64,000 bases of DNA from Ceratodon purpureus. Taxonomy: Eukaryota > Streptophyta > Bryopsida > Pseudoditrichales > Ditrichaceae. The position numbers were made by a program, and so were the translations under genes. Under the pieces are notes generated by a model. It was not told where the DNA came from. It saw only the letters and a list, made by a program, of their open reading frames with translations, and made no database searches. Positions 47,056 through 58,989 of this stretch are shown piece after piece. Each line of letters starts with the position of its first letter. Positions within the stretch are counted from its first letter, which is position 1. Where the stretch lies: assembly GCA_014871385.1 (NCBI GenBank), contig CM026426.1, positions 98,048,861-98,112,860 on the forward strand, given 5' to 3'.

Positions 47056-47481
47056 TCATCTAGCTAAACGTGCGTCGGCTGGATCTCCAGCTCCTTCCAA
47101 GTGTCTACACATGTAACCAAATATTGCGCAGTCCCACGATGGATCCAGGAAATCTAGCTGCCAAAAATCTAGGACTTGCATTCCAAAGGTTCCCTTGACT
47201 TGTCTCGTGACGAGCACTTGCATATTAGGAAGTGATTTCCAATCTCGTTCCAAAAGGAGCGAAACACGGTCATACACTAGCCCGAAACTCCCACCGCTGA
47301 TCAACACAAAGTGCGGATGATATGGGAACGTTTCAGCGCTAACTCCAATGCATATCGATTTCCAAGGTAATGTCTTGATATGGCAAGGATTGAGAAGGGG
47401 GAAAATCTCTATCAGAAGCTTCAACAATGTACCTGAAGAGAGTGATCGAAACCAGTCAGCACTCAGAATGATATTCGGCAA
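47056..47481 (-). CDS. Hypothetical open frame, possibly an exon of a decayed gene
   Basis: Open for 141 codons. Its composition is protein-like (FRSLSSGTLLKLLIEIFPLL, LLERDWKSLPNMQVLVTRQV, QVLDFWQLDFLDPSWDC). No family recognised. It lies on the same strand as the decayed methyltransferase-like region right of the piggyBac insertion and may be part of the same ancestral unit; this is inference. Confidence 0.3.
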   Translation of the reverse strand: MPNIILSADWFRSLSSGTLLKLLIEIFPLLNPCHIKTLPWKSICIGVSAETFPYHPHFVLISGGSFGLVYDRVSLLLERDWKSLPNMQVLVTRQVKGTFGMQVLDFWQLDFLDPSWDCAIFGYMCRHLEGAGDPADARLAR

Positions 47482-49118
47482 AATACATTCAAGATTGGGT
47501 TCAAAATCTTTATAAACTCGAAAAGTAATTTTTGTTAATATCTAGTTCGAGGAAAGGTATTTTCATTTAGCGTTAATTAATGACTAAGGTCAAATGTAAA
47601 ATAAGAAAGGTTCTATGTTTGAGTAATCGAGCTATGGATCATAGGTATTATTTACTGGTCATTCTCTTAACATTTATTCCCAGTTATGCATGCAACATCA
47701 CTCTTAAGTCAAAATGACAGTAGCCAGTATCAAGTATCCAGTCAATTAGACAGTATTTAGTATCCAATTCCCATTGTGCCTTATATGCAAGGTCAAATTG
47801 ACTTAGTAACATGCACAATGAATGTATATTCCTTGAACATTAATTGAAGTCTAATTACTAATTAATTAGATCGTGTTTATCTTGTGAAACAAAGGGTAAT
47901 GAGTTCATATACCTATCTCAAGCAATCTCCCGCATTATCATAGTATTGTCTTCATTACTCTATATATAGTCCTAACATACTCATAGTCCAGTCATGACAT
48001 GTATTCTTCTCTATTCAGTCTTGATGATTATTAGTTCTCCAATGGTTATGGACTTATTATCCTCTAGTCCCAAGTATTACAAAGACTCTTGAGTATTTCT
48101 CTTTTATTTTCTATAATCTTCTGTAAAGTACTCTAAAGGTGATCAAGCCTCTTGGGTTACAATACAGTTGAACTCTAGTATTAACATATCATTTAGAAAT
48201 ACCTCTAAGTCACTCTATTTAATCACTCAACTAATTAGCTACTTCAGTCAAGTGGACTTCGATAATCACTCCGAACCAGTTCACTCAATCTAATTTCCAC
48301 GGATTATAATTATATACTTGTAATTTACCATAACTTCTCTCAGTCTGGTTTCTACAAGCTAACTCCTAATCGAAAATCACTCCCCGAGTGTCATCTTTGG
48401 AATTCTCTCCTGTCAACTAGACCTTTTTCTATTCTAACTCCCTGCAGTGATTCCTTCTGTATCCCTTGGTACTGAATAGTGCAGTAAGTGTGACCTTATT
48501 CCTTCACTATGTCAATTAGACTAGTCTCTAAACATTGTGCCCTCAGTGTATAATTACATTCTAAGAACTGTAGTCAAATAGACAGTACATTCAATTCACT
48601 ATCACTCAGTAATTGTATTTCATGTAATGCAATGGCAAATGAAATACTCAAATGTACCAATCCCAAGGAATAAATGAATTAGCAATGCAACATTACAATT
48701 CTTAATAACCCAAACCAGTGAATATAATGACTGCTCCATTCGACTGCAATATTCTACAGCCATTCACAGCCAGCCAACAATCAAAAGTTCTCCAGTCAAT
48801 TAGACTACAATCCGACACAATCCAATTGACAAAAAGCAACTAAGAAAGCAACTTTGTTGAAAAACAATCAACTATATTCACTGCCAAAACTAACACACGA
48901 CTGAATCAACTTGACACAACTTAGTGTAGTGTTTTTAATCTTCATCTTCAGCTTCCTTATAGTCTTGTAATTGAAAGAGTGTACCTACTGGATTTTAGAT
49001 TTCACAAGTTATATCTGTCTGTTCAAATCTAACACTTTTAATATCTCCCTTTACGTCTAAACTGTTCACATTATCATTCCATTTCTATTTACTTTTAAAT
49101 TTCTACACCCTGTTTACA
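47482..49118. other. AT-rich DNA, CAGTCAATTAGACT-like short repeats
   Basis: Several copies of CAGTCAATTAGAC or close variants (about 47737, 48515, 48572 and 48793). No gene. Confidence 0.5.
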
Positions 49119-49388
49119 CTATATTCTGGAAAAGTACTTCAAATCAAAAATATTCACATCATAATCCAAGTTGCTGCTATCGCCTTCATCAAGAACAATT
49201 TGCACGCCGTCAACAAAATCCACCGACCGAGTAGCTTTACCTTCAAGCAATGCTTGAAATGTGGAAATTCTAAGAGCAGCATGGCCGAAACCTTGTGAAA
49301 TCGGATTGGTTGATGATACACGATGTGCATACATTTCTACCATTGTGTATGCAATACCACGACATGAAAACTGAATTAAAAAGACCAC
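49119..49388 (-). pseudogene. Possible exon adjacent to the piggyBac insertion
   Basis: Open for 89 codons with protein-like composition (FSCRGIAYTMVEMYAHRVSS, ISTFQALLEGKATRSVDFVD). It starts about 50 bases from the TTAA at 49440, so the piggyBac element may have interrupted it. No family recognised. Confidence 0.25.
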
Positions 49389-49439
49389 AATGGCCTAATA
49401 TGGACTCTAGAGACCCCACCAGGAGATGGTCGCAAATAC

Positions 49440-49443
49440 TTAA
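49440..49443. repeat. TTAA target site duplication, left
   Basis: TTAA directly next to the left terminal repeat; TTAA is the obligate piggyBac target. Confidence 0.85.
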
Positions 49444-49459
49444 CCCCTTTAGGATGTTG
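49444..49459 (+). repeat. Left terminal inverted repeat of the piggyBac element
   Basis: CCCCTTTAGGATGTTG, perfect inverted match to 59527-59542. Confidence 0.9.
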
Positions 49460-50328
49460 TGTTTGGGGGATACGATGCTGCTGCGAGGCGTATTTTTGTA
49501 ATATCTGGAATACATGAGGATTTAGTATACATTGGGAATGGTGTTTCGGCGTCGGAAAATTACAGTAGATAGATGGGAAAGTGCTGAAGTCGATGGGAAA
49601 ATTGGAAGAGCATTATGAATTGTGCAAAAATTGTAGTAAATTGGAGAAGGAGAGGGGGTGCGAGAGGGTTGTCCGAGGTGGTCTGGAGCGCATACAGCCT
49701 AGGCGTCCGTAAGGAATCGAACCCAGGACGACTGTACACTCGGTGGACCACCGGGTAGTACAGGGTCGCACGCCGGAGCTGAACCGGCTATGACGGTTGC
49801 AGCTACTGTGCGTGTACTTCGAATAGACGGGCCAGCTAATCAGGTGACGATGTCGAAGGAAGTGGCCGGTATTGTCAGGATGTCCACTTCCCGCGACATC
49901 GTGTCAGAGTGTCCCCTTCCTGTGGCACTCCACTTCAACTGCCGGCGTCTTCAGTATGCCACAACCAAATTATACTCAGACTCTCTGAGGACGCGAACTG
50001 CCTGTAAGAGAAGTGATTTAGGGTGAAGACAAGCAATCATGTATACAAAGTCTTTAAATATTTACATCGAGGATAATTGTTTTCCAGTTCGAAAGACGTA
50101 AGGTAAGGAGGAAGTGTTCTGAGGACAAAATGAAACAGAGACGGCTCTTCCTAGAACAACCGCAACAGCTACCAAGGACTATGTTCGTAGGTCCAAAATC
50201 AGCGTAAGGCAGGTGCCTCCAACCATGCACACTGATGCACCCTGTCAATGGACTAAAGGAAGTCGTTGCTCTGAATGTCAACTATATCGGATCCAGTAAG
50301 AGTAAGTGATGTTCACAGCGCAATCCTC
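49460..50328. other. Left subterminal region of the piggyBac element
   Basis: No recognisable gene. It should contain the 3' untranslated region of the B3 gene. On minus it contains a tRNA-like B box GGTTCGATTCC (about 49717-49727), but the flanking arms do not pair. Confidence 0.45.
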
Positions 50329-51381
50329 TCACCCTCTCTTCGTCACCTTGAATTCAGCTCCGCGACTCTTCATGAAGAGGAGGGTATCTCCAAGCTTCAG
50401 GTTGTTCTTCAGGAGGAAATCAGGCCACCCCACAGTAAGATAGCAAAAAGTCTGCTTCTCCCCGAGGTGTATGGCGCTCATGACCTGGACTGAAGCAAGT
50501 GGTCCTGCCAATGTGTAACACACTCCGTCAAATTCAGCTTCGCCGACCTCCCTCCAGTAAGAAGTAGGTATATCCTGTTCACAAAAACAAAGTGGTGAGA
50601 TGAAAATACATGAAGACAACGACTGAGAAACATACAGAGGACGACACAAAGTACGGGAACCGAAGGTGTATACTACTTACAAGCCTGGTTGATTTCCCTG
50701 ACTTCGTGTGCGTTGCGCGCAAAGTCTTCTCAAATTGCGGACGGTAAACGATTCGAGGGCTTCTCTTTTTCTGCACACTGCGAGGAGAGCTGTCGACGAC
50801 AATCCCTGCCTGAGGCTGCTGGCGGCGGCTGGGTGCACCCTCGTACTGTGGCATGTTCACGTGAGGCTGCTCACGGTTTTTGTGAATGGTGACGGCTAAG
50901 GCCCGCTCATCAACCCACTCGAAGATGAGGAGGTCTCCGTCACCGATAGCATGATCCTCAAGGAACTTGTTCCAGCCGTCTCCGACGCTGAAAACATCAT
51001 CATCTCCGACTGGGTTGAACGTGTTCACCATCATTCGAATAGGCCACTCCTTCGGTTCAGTAATTGAAGTCAAAAGCACGCAGTCCTCTACCCCGGGCCA
51101 GCCTGTCTGCTCCCTGAACTGTGGTGGGATTTCCTGTTCACAGTCCGGGTTGGATAAACGCGTAAGCTCCGTCATCATCATGGATTGCAGAATTCGGCAC
51201 AGACTTAGTAGGAAATTCTGAAGGATACTGGGAACAAGAACTCCAGGGACAAGAATTGAAGGACGCGAGAGCTTACCAGCCCGAAGACGGGGTTCCGGGT
51301 GGAGATTGTGATATGGAAGTAGAAGGCACCAAGGAAATCGAGCTCGCGCAACAACTCCGAGTGCGACCTCTCCGCCATCAT
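50329..51381 (-). CDS. Two-domain B3 (REM-like) DNA-binding protein carried by the piggyBac element
   Basis: Three exons on minus, 51381-51277, 51133-50681 and 50574-50329, all GT-AG and all phase 0, give 267 residues without a stop. Start MMAERSHSELL is preceded by a possible leader acceptor (TTGCAG). First B3 domain, about residues 16-110: GAFYFHITISTRNP, IPPQFREQTGW, VGDGWNKFLEDHAIGDGDLL, IFEWVDERALAVTIHKN. This is the order beta-strand, IPxxF, GWxxFxxxxxLxxGDxLxF of plant B3/REM proteins. A linker with PSRRQQPQ and a basic KKRSPR follows. Second B3 domain, about 187-267: DIPTSYWREVG, LTVGWPDFLLKNNLKLGDTL, LFMKSRGAEFKV. B3 domains bind specific DNA in plants; REM family targets are mostly unknown. 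Whether this one binds host genes or the transposon ends is not known. Confidence 0.85.
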
Positions 51382-52497
51382 CTGCAAAACGTGAATGCCC
51401 AACCCGTAAGGTGTCAGTGCAAGAGGAGAGCGATAGCAGTTTGAAGGAGGTATGGTTCGCGGAGGACAAGAGTCGAGGTCGCCCAGAAAGCAAATGGAGA
51501 TGGACATGCACCGTGACTGCTGTATGCCTTCCAAGTTAGGGTAGTACGGTGCTCAGCAGTTCCTGAAGCATTGACACACCAAATCAAATCGTCGTCCTCT
51601 CATTAATTGCCGCCGAAGACACTAAGACGTCACTATCATCACCAGCACTGAGGCATTTTCTGCAGCATACGGGCATCAATTTCACCAGTCACCAGTCACC
51701 AGTCACCAGTCACAAGTGTCTGTGAACAGTGGGCAACTGATTGAACAGTGCTGAGCTTCGACGTCTACAATGGATCTCGTGGACCTGCGGCATCGTAGAT
51801 GTAAACTGCCCCATGAAGAGCAGGGGACAGTTTGCATGGTGTTTCGACAGAGCAAGCGAGTCCTCCACCTGGCGTCCAGCCTGAATCAAACACAACATGC
51901 GTCAATTTTGCGGAAAACGTAAATCCGTCTAAGACATGAATAAGCGAAGGTACTGAGCATGAGGGGGAGACCCCCTGGCGTCTCGCCGACACGTTGATTG
52001 CCCAGGACGGCCTTGCACAGGTGAAGTTGATGTCAATGAAAGATAATCGGTAGAGGTATAACCTGGCAAGGCCTGAGAGAAACAAGTTACGTCAGTCTGA
52101 TAATCTAAAACCCCGTATCTGAAAGAAGAAACAAACCTCAGAAGTCCGTTACAGAGTATAAGGTAAGCGGGATGCACTGCCCCTGTACACCACAAAAAAC
52201 ATACGCTCATGCAGGTTTAGAAGGTGCAGATGCAGACATAAGGAACAGAGCACAGAGAAACGTCAGCAACAAATCAAAGGCGGACTAGATTGTGTGAAAG
52301 TGAAACTGTATTCCAGAGATCCCTGAGAGTACACCCGCCATTCCCAAACGAAACTAATCCCGTATACAGGCTATGGAGACTACTCCAGGCGCTATGTGCA
52401 TGCCCCTTCACGTGCACTGTCCTATGGTATGTGCTAAATACATTCCTCTCAAAAAATGTGAACTCCCAACCAGGCGCGAATGAGAGGACACTCTACG
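51382..52497. other. Upstream region of the B3 gene
   Basis: No independent gene recognised; probably leader exons and promoter. A CACCAGT tandem repeat lies at 51683-51712. Confidence 0.4.
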
Positions 52498-53007
52498 TCA
52501 CTGTGAACACTGGAAAGGACACTCTACATCGTAGCATTCGTCATCGTTTTCTTCGCCTGAGCTTGACTTGGACTCTGAATCGCTCTGAACAGTTGAGGGA
52601 GGTTGGCCTAAGCAACTGTTGGCGACCCCCTCTGCTGCGCCGTCGCCCTGATGAGGTGCAGAGGGGTCTTGCAGCACTGGTGGCGGGAGGCCATCCTCGT
52701 GAACGCGGATGGGCAGCATGGCTTCGTCTGCAACGTTGTCGCAGACGTGAGGATCCTGCGCAGGAGTAAGCGGGACGTCAGTGTGAACTACACCGGTGAG
52801 GCGCACGATGTCCTCGTATTGCCGGGTGCATTGCGGTGTCCAGTCGAAGACGAAATCGTCATCGAGGAGATGTAGAATGGCGTCGTATGATGGAAGCTCA
52901 GTCTCCCAGTTGACTTCCTCATACAACTGCAGACGACGAAGCCATGAACGGACCCCCTCCACGTCGCAGGGTCCACCTCGAGAAATCGCACTAAAACCGC
53001 GCTTCAT
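52498..53007 (-). CDS. Unrecognised acidic ORF inside the piggyBac element
   Basis: ATG at 53007, directly after a good acceptor (TTCTCGCAG), opens 169 codons. The N-terminal half has a helical, charged section (VEGVRSWLRRLQLYEEVNWE, SYDAILHLLDDDFVFDW, RQYEDIVRLTGV) and the C-terminal half is acidic and Ser-rich (SESKSSSGEENDDE). No known domain recognised. It is on the same strand as the transposase and B3 gene and lies between them. The acceptor suggests an upstream non-coding exon or that this is an internal exon of a longer transcript. An accessory role in transposition is possible but only inferred from position. Confidence 0.5.
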   Translation of the reverse strand: MKRGFSAISRGGPCDVEGVRSWLRRLQLYEEVNWETELPSYDAILHLLDDDFVFDWTPQCTRQYEDIVRLTGVVHTDVPLTPAQDPHVCDNVADEAMLPIRVHEDGLPPPVLQDPSAPHQGDGAAEGVANSCLGQPPSTVQSDSESKSSSGEENDDECYDVECPFQCSQ

Positions 53008-54061
53008 GCTGCGAGAACGAAATGTAAATACCACTTATATCTACCGCAGCACTAACAGCACTAACAGAATCCCAAAAGCGGAGATGAACTTGAAGTCACT
53101 CAGAGAAGGAGAATGGTACGTGGAAAGTTTCCTCTTCTCATTTAAGGCCGACCTCATGCGTCGAGGGCGTCCCCTCCTGACGAGTGCGCCCAAATGTATA
53201 CGGTCAGAAACGCACATGTACAGAGAGTGTGGACAGCAGAGGACAGTAAGAGAAAGGGAATCGCTGTGAAGATCTCCCCCGCTGACGACAACGAATGGAC
53301 GGAGATGATATCCAAAGTCAAAAGCACGTGTAGAATTGTGGAGGATGAGACTTACTCTCACATCGACGTGATCAGCCCGAGCGTAGCATGTCCGTTGACA
53401 AGGAGATGGAGCGTGACGGCAGTAAGGAAATCCAGGTATCACTTCATAAGGTGCGGCCCTCCGAGAGGGGCAGAAGACAAGTACGTCTACAGCCATAATA
53501 AAATGAACGGAATAGTTGACAAATCCCACATGCTCCTTATGCAGCCAAGCATCCTGCACGTACAAAGCAAATCCGTTAGATCACATTGTCTGCCGTTAAG
53601 ATGTTCACCTAGTACGGTGACGTTAACGTCAGAACCGCAGGGATATGAGGTGCGACTTAGGAAAACGAAGTTATGGCCTGGCTCAAAGCATTTTGTTCAA
53701 GCCCCCCTCTGCAGCAAAGTTTGAACAGAAACAATGAAGCCTCCGTAGAAAGATCCTCCTACAAACATATCAGCCATGTCCAAGAAATTAGAGTATTCAA
53801 CTCCACAGATGGTCGCCTACATGCAGCAACTTAGAGAATGTGCCAGGACTGCGGTGCGGGAGTAATCAGGTGCGACTCAGCATTTACAGGGAAAGTTAAG
53901 TGTTTCAGAGTTAAAATCCAGCCTGAATTCCACAGATGGCAGTCAATAGTCATGAGGGCATCATCACGTCTCAATGTCCAATCCTACGAATACAAAAGGT
54001 AGCAAATTGTCATAAAAAATTCCAGCATAGAAGGGTATGCTCTGAACAGAGGACCCGTGCT
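53008..54061. other. Non-coding or intronic DNA in the piggyBac element
   Basis: Open frames on both strands near 53041-53724 do not look like known proteins; likely intron or leader of the acidic ORF. Confidence 0.4.
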
Positions 54062-54267
54062 TCATGCCGGAATGGGAACACCAAAACCGCGCTTGATGCC
54101 GAAATGGGAATCAGCATGTCTGCCGTTGCTGACTTGGACGGTGCACTTCAGAGGGACCGACGTCGATGCTGAGGAGCTGCTGCCGACCCGGCATTGGAGG
54201 ACGCTCGGTCGAACGCCATGTTGGCCGCCCAATTCGCCCATGTCCAGGTACGCTCGCCAGTCCGCTC
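54062..54267 (-). other. Candidate alternative last exon of the piggyBac transposase
   Basis: A GT donor at 54316/54315, seven bases before the stop, and an AG acceptor at 54269-54268 would remove 48 bases. The frame would then continue for about 68 more codons (ADWRAYLDMGELGGQHG) to a stop at 54062. The intron would be very short, so this may be chance. Confidence 0.25.
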
Positions 54268-54307
54268 CTGGAAAACACAAGAGTAATATTTACGGAGTCA
54301 GTGCATT

Positions 54308-57300
54308 TCAAATACGCTCGTTCAGAACCGCGTGATGGTCGTAGTAGCAGCGTTCTCGACACATCCATGCATGCCCACAGGCAGGGCAGTACCACCGCTG
54401 TCTATGACCGCACAACACACACTTCCTCTTCAGCGAGGAGCGGAAGTGGGCGTGGGTAACTTGATCAACCCCGCCTGCTGGTCCGCGGTGTCTTCGAAGA
54501 GGACGCCGGTTCTTCAGTGCTAACTCGATAAGGTGCCGGCCGACAGCAATTTTGAATCCAAGGTGAGTCCCACAGCGAAGGCCGACCTCCTCCATCTCCT
54601 TCACGTATGTCACATACGCGTTAACCATTGACTGGTCGACAACGAAGTGAAACAATTTGATCCACCATTTGTGACAACGCAGCTGCGAGGAGTAATTTCC
54701 TCGCAGCTGATCAGTCACATCGACCCCTCGCATGTACTCCGTATATTGGAGGTGCATCGAGGAAGATGGTACCCTCAATTGGCCTCGCATCCCAGGAATG
54801 CGACGCAGCACACTGACGTCCGGAGCCCAGGGCGGTGCGGCGGTGGAAAGCAATGTCACCAGCTTGGAGTCTTGCCAGGACACTACCCCAATCTGTCGGT
54901 GAACGTGGATCCGCATCAGCATTGACCCTCTGATGTCGGGATTGGAGCCTCGGTACAGACCACCGGGAAGATTTTTCGAGTACCTTCGCACGGTGCCAGT
55001 GGTCCAGATGCCCTGCACCATGAGAGTGTGAAATAAATTCACACTAGCAAAGAGGTTATCTACAACAAGGCAATGACCTCGGTGGTGTAAACCAGCCATC
55101 ATCCGCTGAACCACATGATGCCCCAGCCCGTGTTCACCTAGTCCGGTGCCCTCACCAAAATATACTTCTATCCTCCAAACGAACCTGCTTTTCGAACTAG
55201 CAAGCATCCACAGCTTGATGCCAAAACGAACAGGTTTGTTTTTCATAAATTGCCTAATGAAACAATACCTCCCCTTATAAGGTATTACACACTCATCTAC
55301 AGTAATCTCTCTTTCCAGGTTATAGATACCTTCAGAGACAGTAGAGAACATGTCCAAGAGCCACCTTGTCTTTGCTATGCGGTCAAAGCCAGGCTGCTTC
55401 TCGTCTCGAACGACGTGGGCATTGTCAACAAGGTGCAGGCACCGGAGGATCTGCTCCCAGCGAGACAACGACATCAATTTAGATATCAGGTTACAGTAGA
55501 TGAAGGGCTCTCCCCGCATCCAGTAGTGCCTTTTGCTTGGCAATTTTTTGCATCCCATGAGGATGCAAATGCCAAGCCAGGCACGAATGTCGCTTCGATC
55601 TACATCCTTCCAGGTACTTCCTCCCTTTGTGCGAGGGGTTTCGTCAGGTTGACACGGGAGATCAGGAGCCCGTGCATACCGATTTGTCTCGACAACAATC
55701 CTGTCAAGAGTGTTGTCGCTCCAGTACTGGTTGAAGACGCGTTCTGGCCTCGGCACCCCACCTGCTGCTGGCCCCTTCAACCCTGGCAGTGGTCCGGTGA
55801 AATTGTCCCGGGTGCGAACAAAGTCCACACTCGCCGAGCTCCACGACGACTTCCTGTAGTGTTGAGCAAGCTGAGCCATGCTCAAGTGGACTGGTGCGAA
55901 TGCCTCCGGTTGCATGCACCATGCATCTAGCCTGTCAGCCACACCACGCTCATCATCCCCGTCGTCCTCATCGAAGTCCGAGCCTCCACTGTCCTGCATG
56001 TCGTCCCAGTCCGGAATCCACTCCATATCGCTCGAATCTCCTCTCCCTTTCTTGCCTCCGGCTCCACAGACCAGATCTTCGTCATCCTGATCTTCGTCAT
56101 CCTGATCTTCGTTGACAACTGCCTTCTCAGTATACAACATGTACTGGGGAAGTGAAGTACGTACCTGCGGAAAAGTCATTCGCGCCGTCGAATCCTGAGT
56201 TCCGTCTGGTCCCTCCACGTCCGACGGAATATCGTAGTCGCGGATTGTTTCCTCTCCCAGTACGCATTCCAGTACCTCCCGGCCCTTTTTGTGTCGCCTA
56301 CGTCTGCCCTTCCGGGGATTCTCCGCAATGTGTTCAGTTTCCCCCGCGAGGTCGTCTTCCCCCCCGTCATCGCTCTCTGCCCCACCGCAATAATCCCCCA
56401 CCAGTGGCCCGTATCTCGGTTGGACATCGTTTGGTGGAGGCACCGCATTATCTGCCGGGGGGAAGTTCTGCTTACGCTTCTCCCAGCCATATCCGTGGCC
56501 CCCCTCACTGCCGATTGCCCTAACCTCCGGCCCTGTTGCTGCTCTGACATCCTTCTCCTCGAAGTGCCTCTCCATGTTGTACCCTCCAAGGTCGACAAGG
56601 ACCATCTTCTTCCCTGTCCGCAGGTTCACCCCCTCTCCGATTATGTCTCCCTGGGTCCAGGAGGGGGTGTACCCGGTGTGAAAAGAGCTGTCTGATAGGA
56701 ATCGGTTTGGAACTAAGACCGCCCACCCAGCTCTTGCTCCACTCCAGTCCGTGTACAGCCCTTGTAGATGCGTCGGCATCTCCGTTGCCGAATGTGGAAG
56801 CGGATCCTCTAGAGTCCCCCCCGGATGAGTAGCCTCAAAGCCTCGTGCTTGGCGAATGGGCTCATGATTCTGCCAAGCGAAGGCTCTGTACACGTTGTCG
56901 CAGAGGTTTAGGTTCACCGTGTCCATGCTCCCTGGGGTAATCTGTGACTCCGGCGCGGTGATGTCCATTTCTTCATCCTCCTCCCCGTCCGGGATATCGC
57001 CAATGACGTCCTCAATGACCCTGTCGTTCTGTCTCTGCCGCGTGTATTCTTGTGCCAAATTCCTCCTGGCCCTGGTCATCACTCCTCCTGTTTCGTTTGG
57101 CTCCACTGCTGTAGGTGCCCACACTGTTGGCTTCCTCGACTTCTTCGCCTTCCCCTTCCCCTTCTGCTCCCGGGAAAATCTTCCGTTCCTCCCTAACCCT
57201 GCATCAATCCCACATCTTCCTCAATTAGCCTTCACAGTGCAATGTCCTCCAGAAGATTTAAATATCAACAAACAGTCATAAGAATTGAACCCGAATGAGT

Positions 57301-58148
57301 CAATACCAAAGAGAGTAGCCACAGAAATCACGCAGCCCTGAACACCACAGAATCCGACCCCAACACCCACTCCAATATGCGCTATGACAAAACAGAGGCA
57401 ACGCAAGAACACTTCAGCAAACCACACCTCCAAAGGCCCACAATCCTCATCACGAAATATAAAATAAACAGCTCCCGGCCCGAGAGAGAAGAACAAAACA
57501 GTCACACCTCCTCCCTAACCGAATGTCCATTCACATGTGGATCAATCAGTCCAACTAGAACCACACATCCTCTTATCCCATTGAAAGATGCATAGCGCAC
57601 AATTCAAGCGGGAGGCACTTACGCCAATACGCTCAGACCAACATCGTCCGAAACAAATAGGTCATTCCCTAAGCATCGCAGAATGTGCAACGTACCTTTC
57701 TCGACGGTGGCAGAATCCGGTTGCGGTGGCCCGGTGCCGTTTCGGATTTCGCTCAGTGGCATCAGTGTCTGGGTCTGCGTGACCGTCACGGGAGTGGCAC
57801 CGCTCTTCCTTGGAGTGTACTTCCGAGGCGTCCTCTGTGTGAGTTGAGTCCCCACAACCTCCACCACCGCTCCTGGTGTGTCGGTTGCCGCTATGTTCTC
57901 CACAAGTAGGGGCAGCGATGAAGGGGGGGTCATCGCTAACTGTGCAATCCGTAGAGCCTCCCGCTCCGCTACCTGTATGCAACATATGAGAATGATAGCA
58001 CATGTCCCGCACCGACCACCATCATCATGACAATATTCTCAATTCACATTCCGTATGGATAAACGCTTACCGCTTTCTTGGAGCGTGACGGACGCTTCCT
58101 CTTTTCCTTCGCTGGAGGTGCGGTGGATGTCCTCCCCGCATCGTCCAT
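54308..58148 (-). CDS. piggyBac-type transposase, intact (three exons)
   Basis: Exons on minus 58148-58071, 57972-57696 and 57198-54308 join in frame to 1081 residues. The start is MDDAGRTSTAPPAKEKRKRP, a basic N-terminus. The first ~620 residues are long, acidic and low-complexity (including an 18-bp tandem repeat coding DEDQDD at about 56075-56110). The DDE core follows: FNQYWSDNTLDRIVVETNRYA, RSDIRAWLGICILMGCKKLP, ITVDECVIPYKGR (Asp753), CLVVDNLFASVNLF (Asp832), YMRGVDVTDQLRGNY (Asp945 and Asp948). These correspond to the catalytic and essential aspartates of piggyBac. A C-terminal cysteine-rich domain (CVLCG, YCPACGHAWMCRERC, DHH; about 1045-1074) is the end-binding domain. Typical piggyBac transposases are about 600 residues, so the N-terminal extension is large. 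No stops or shifts: the enzyme is probably functional. It excises and inserts the element at TTAA. Confidence 0.93.
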
Positions 58149-58189
58149 CTGCACGACATCGGGAGTGCAACATCTCCTTAGAAGTAGGA

Positions 58190-58989
58190 AAACCAGGTGC
58201 AAATGAAGACATTGAAAATAACCGATGCACATGACTCCCACATTCAATTTCAGGTTGCTCTGTTTGTCAATGCAATCCAGAGCGACCGCAGAGGTTGTCC
58301 TTCTCGTGACCCTAACATTTCGATGCACCAAAACAGAGGAATTCGCGAGGGCACTGACTACGAATCTGGCTGCCCTAGCTTCTTGAATTGCACAATTAAC
58401 ATTAGAGACAGAGTCCACTACAGTAAAAGAAAGGGAATTTGGAGTGTTCACCGTGAGTGTGACTGCCTGCGTGCCCCGCGCGGACGTCATTGCTGCGGCC
58501 TGGCTGTCGATAGTCCCCGTCCTCGGGATTGCATGGGCCCCGTCCGTTGCCTTCGACCTTGCACGGGCAAGTTGCTTCATTGTCTTCACCGGCACTCGGA
58601 TAGATGTGCGTGCGCAGGATATTGCTGACCAACGTAGGAAACGGCGTCCTCTCGCACCAGCCTAACAACCTTGCCGCGTGCCTGTACCACAGGTACCTAT
58701 TGTGCTCCGCAACTCCGAAATTCCGTCGACTCTTCCAAGACGCAGGCCGTCTTTGCTCGAGGAGGTACTTGCTGTCGCACAATTGGATTGCTTGCCCGGC
58801 ACTCCCCTCGGACAGCCCTTGCTGAAGAAACCAGGTATGCAAATCTCTCCTACACGCCGTAAGTCCTTGAACCATATCCAACCCCTCCACTGTGCAACTT
58901 CTGCGGGAACTGAATTCGGTGTTCATCTGCTGCTTAGGGACTCGTGAACTCATACAACAATTGAACCCCCTCCCTCCTTGCCCCGCCAT
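58190..58989 (-). CDS. Unrecognised ORF at the right end of the piggyBac element
   Basis: ATG at 58989 opens 195 codons. The central part is protein-like with Trp and aromatic residues (RRDLHTWFLQQGLSEGSAGQ, RNFGVAEHNRYLWYRHAARL, PTLVSNILRTHIYPS). Possible splicing (donor after 58452, acceptor before 58381) would continue the frame through EARAARFVVSALANSS to about 58223. It lies just upstream of the transposase on the same strand, so it may be the first exons of a longer transposase transcript or a separate accessory gene. No domain recognised. Confidence 0.45.

Noticed and set aside
49690-49800. tRNA-like sequence on minus with B box GGTTCGATTCC
   Set aside because: The T-stem and acceptor arms do not pair and no proper anticodon arm forms; at most a decayed tRNA or SINE piece.
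53041-53724. Overlapping open frames of about 175 codons on both strands in the piggyBac element
   Set aside because: Mutually overlapping, no domains, and the region lies where an intron or leader is expected.
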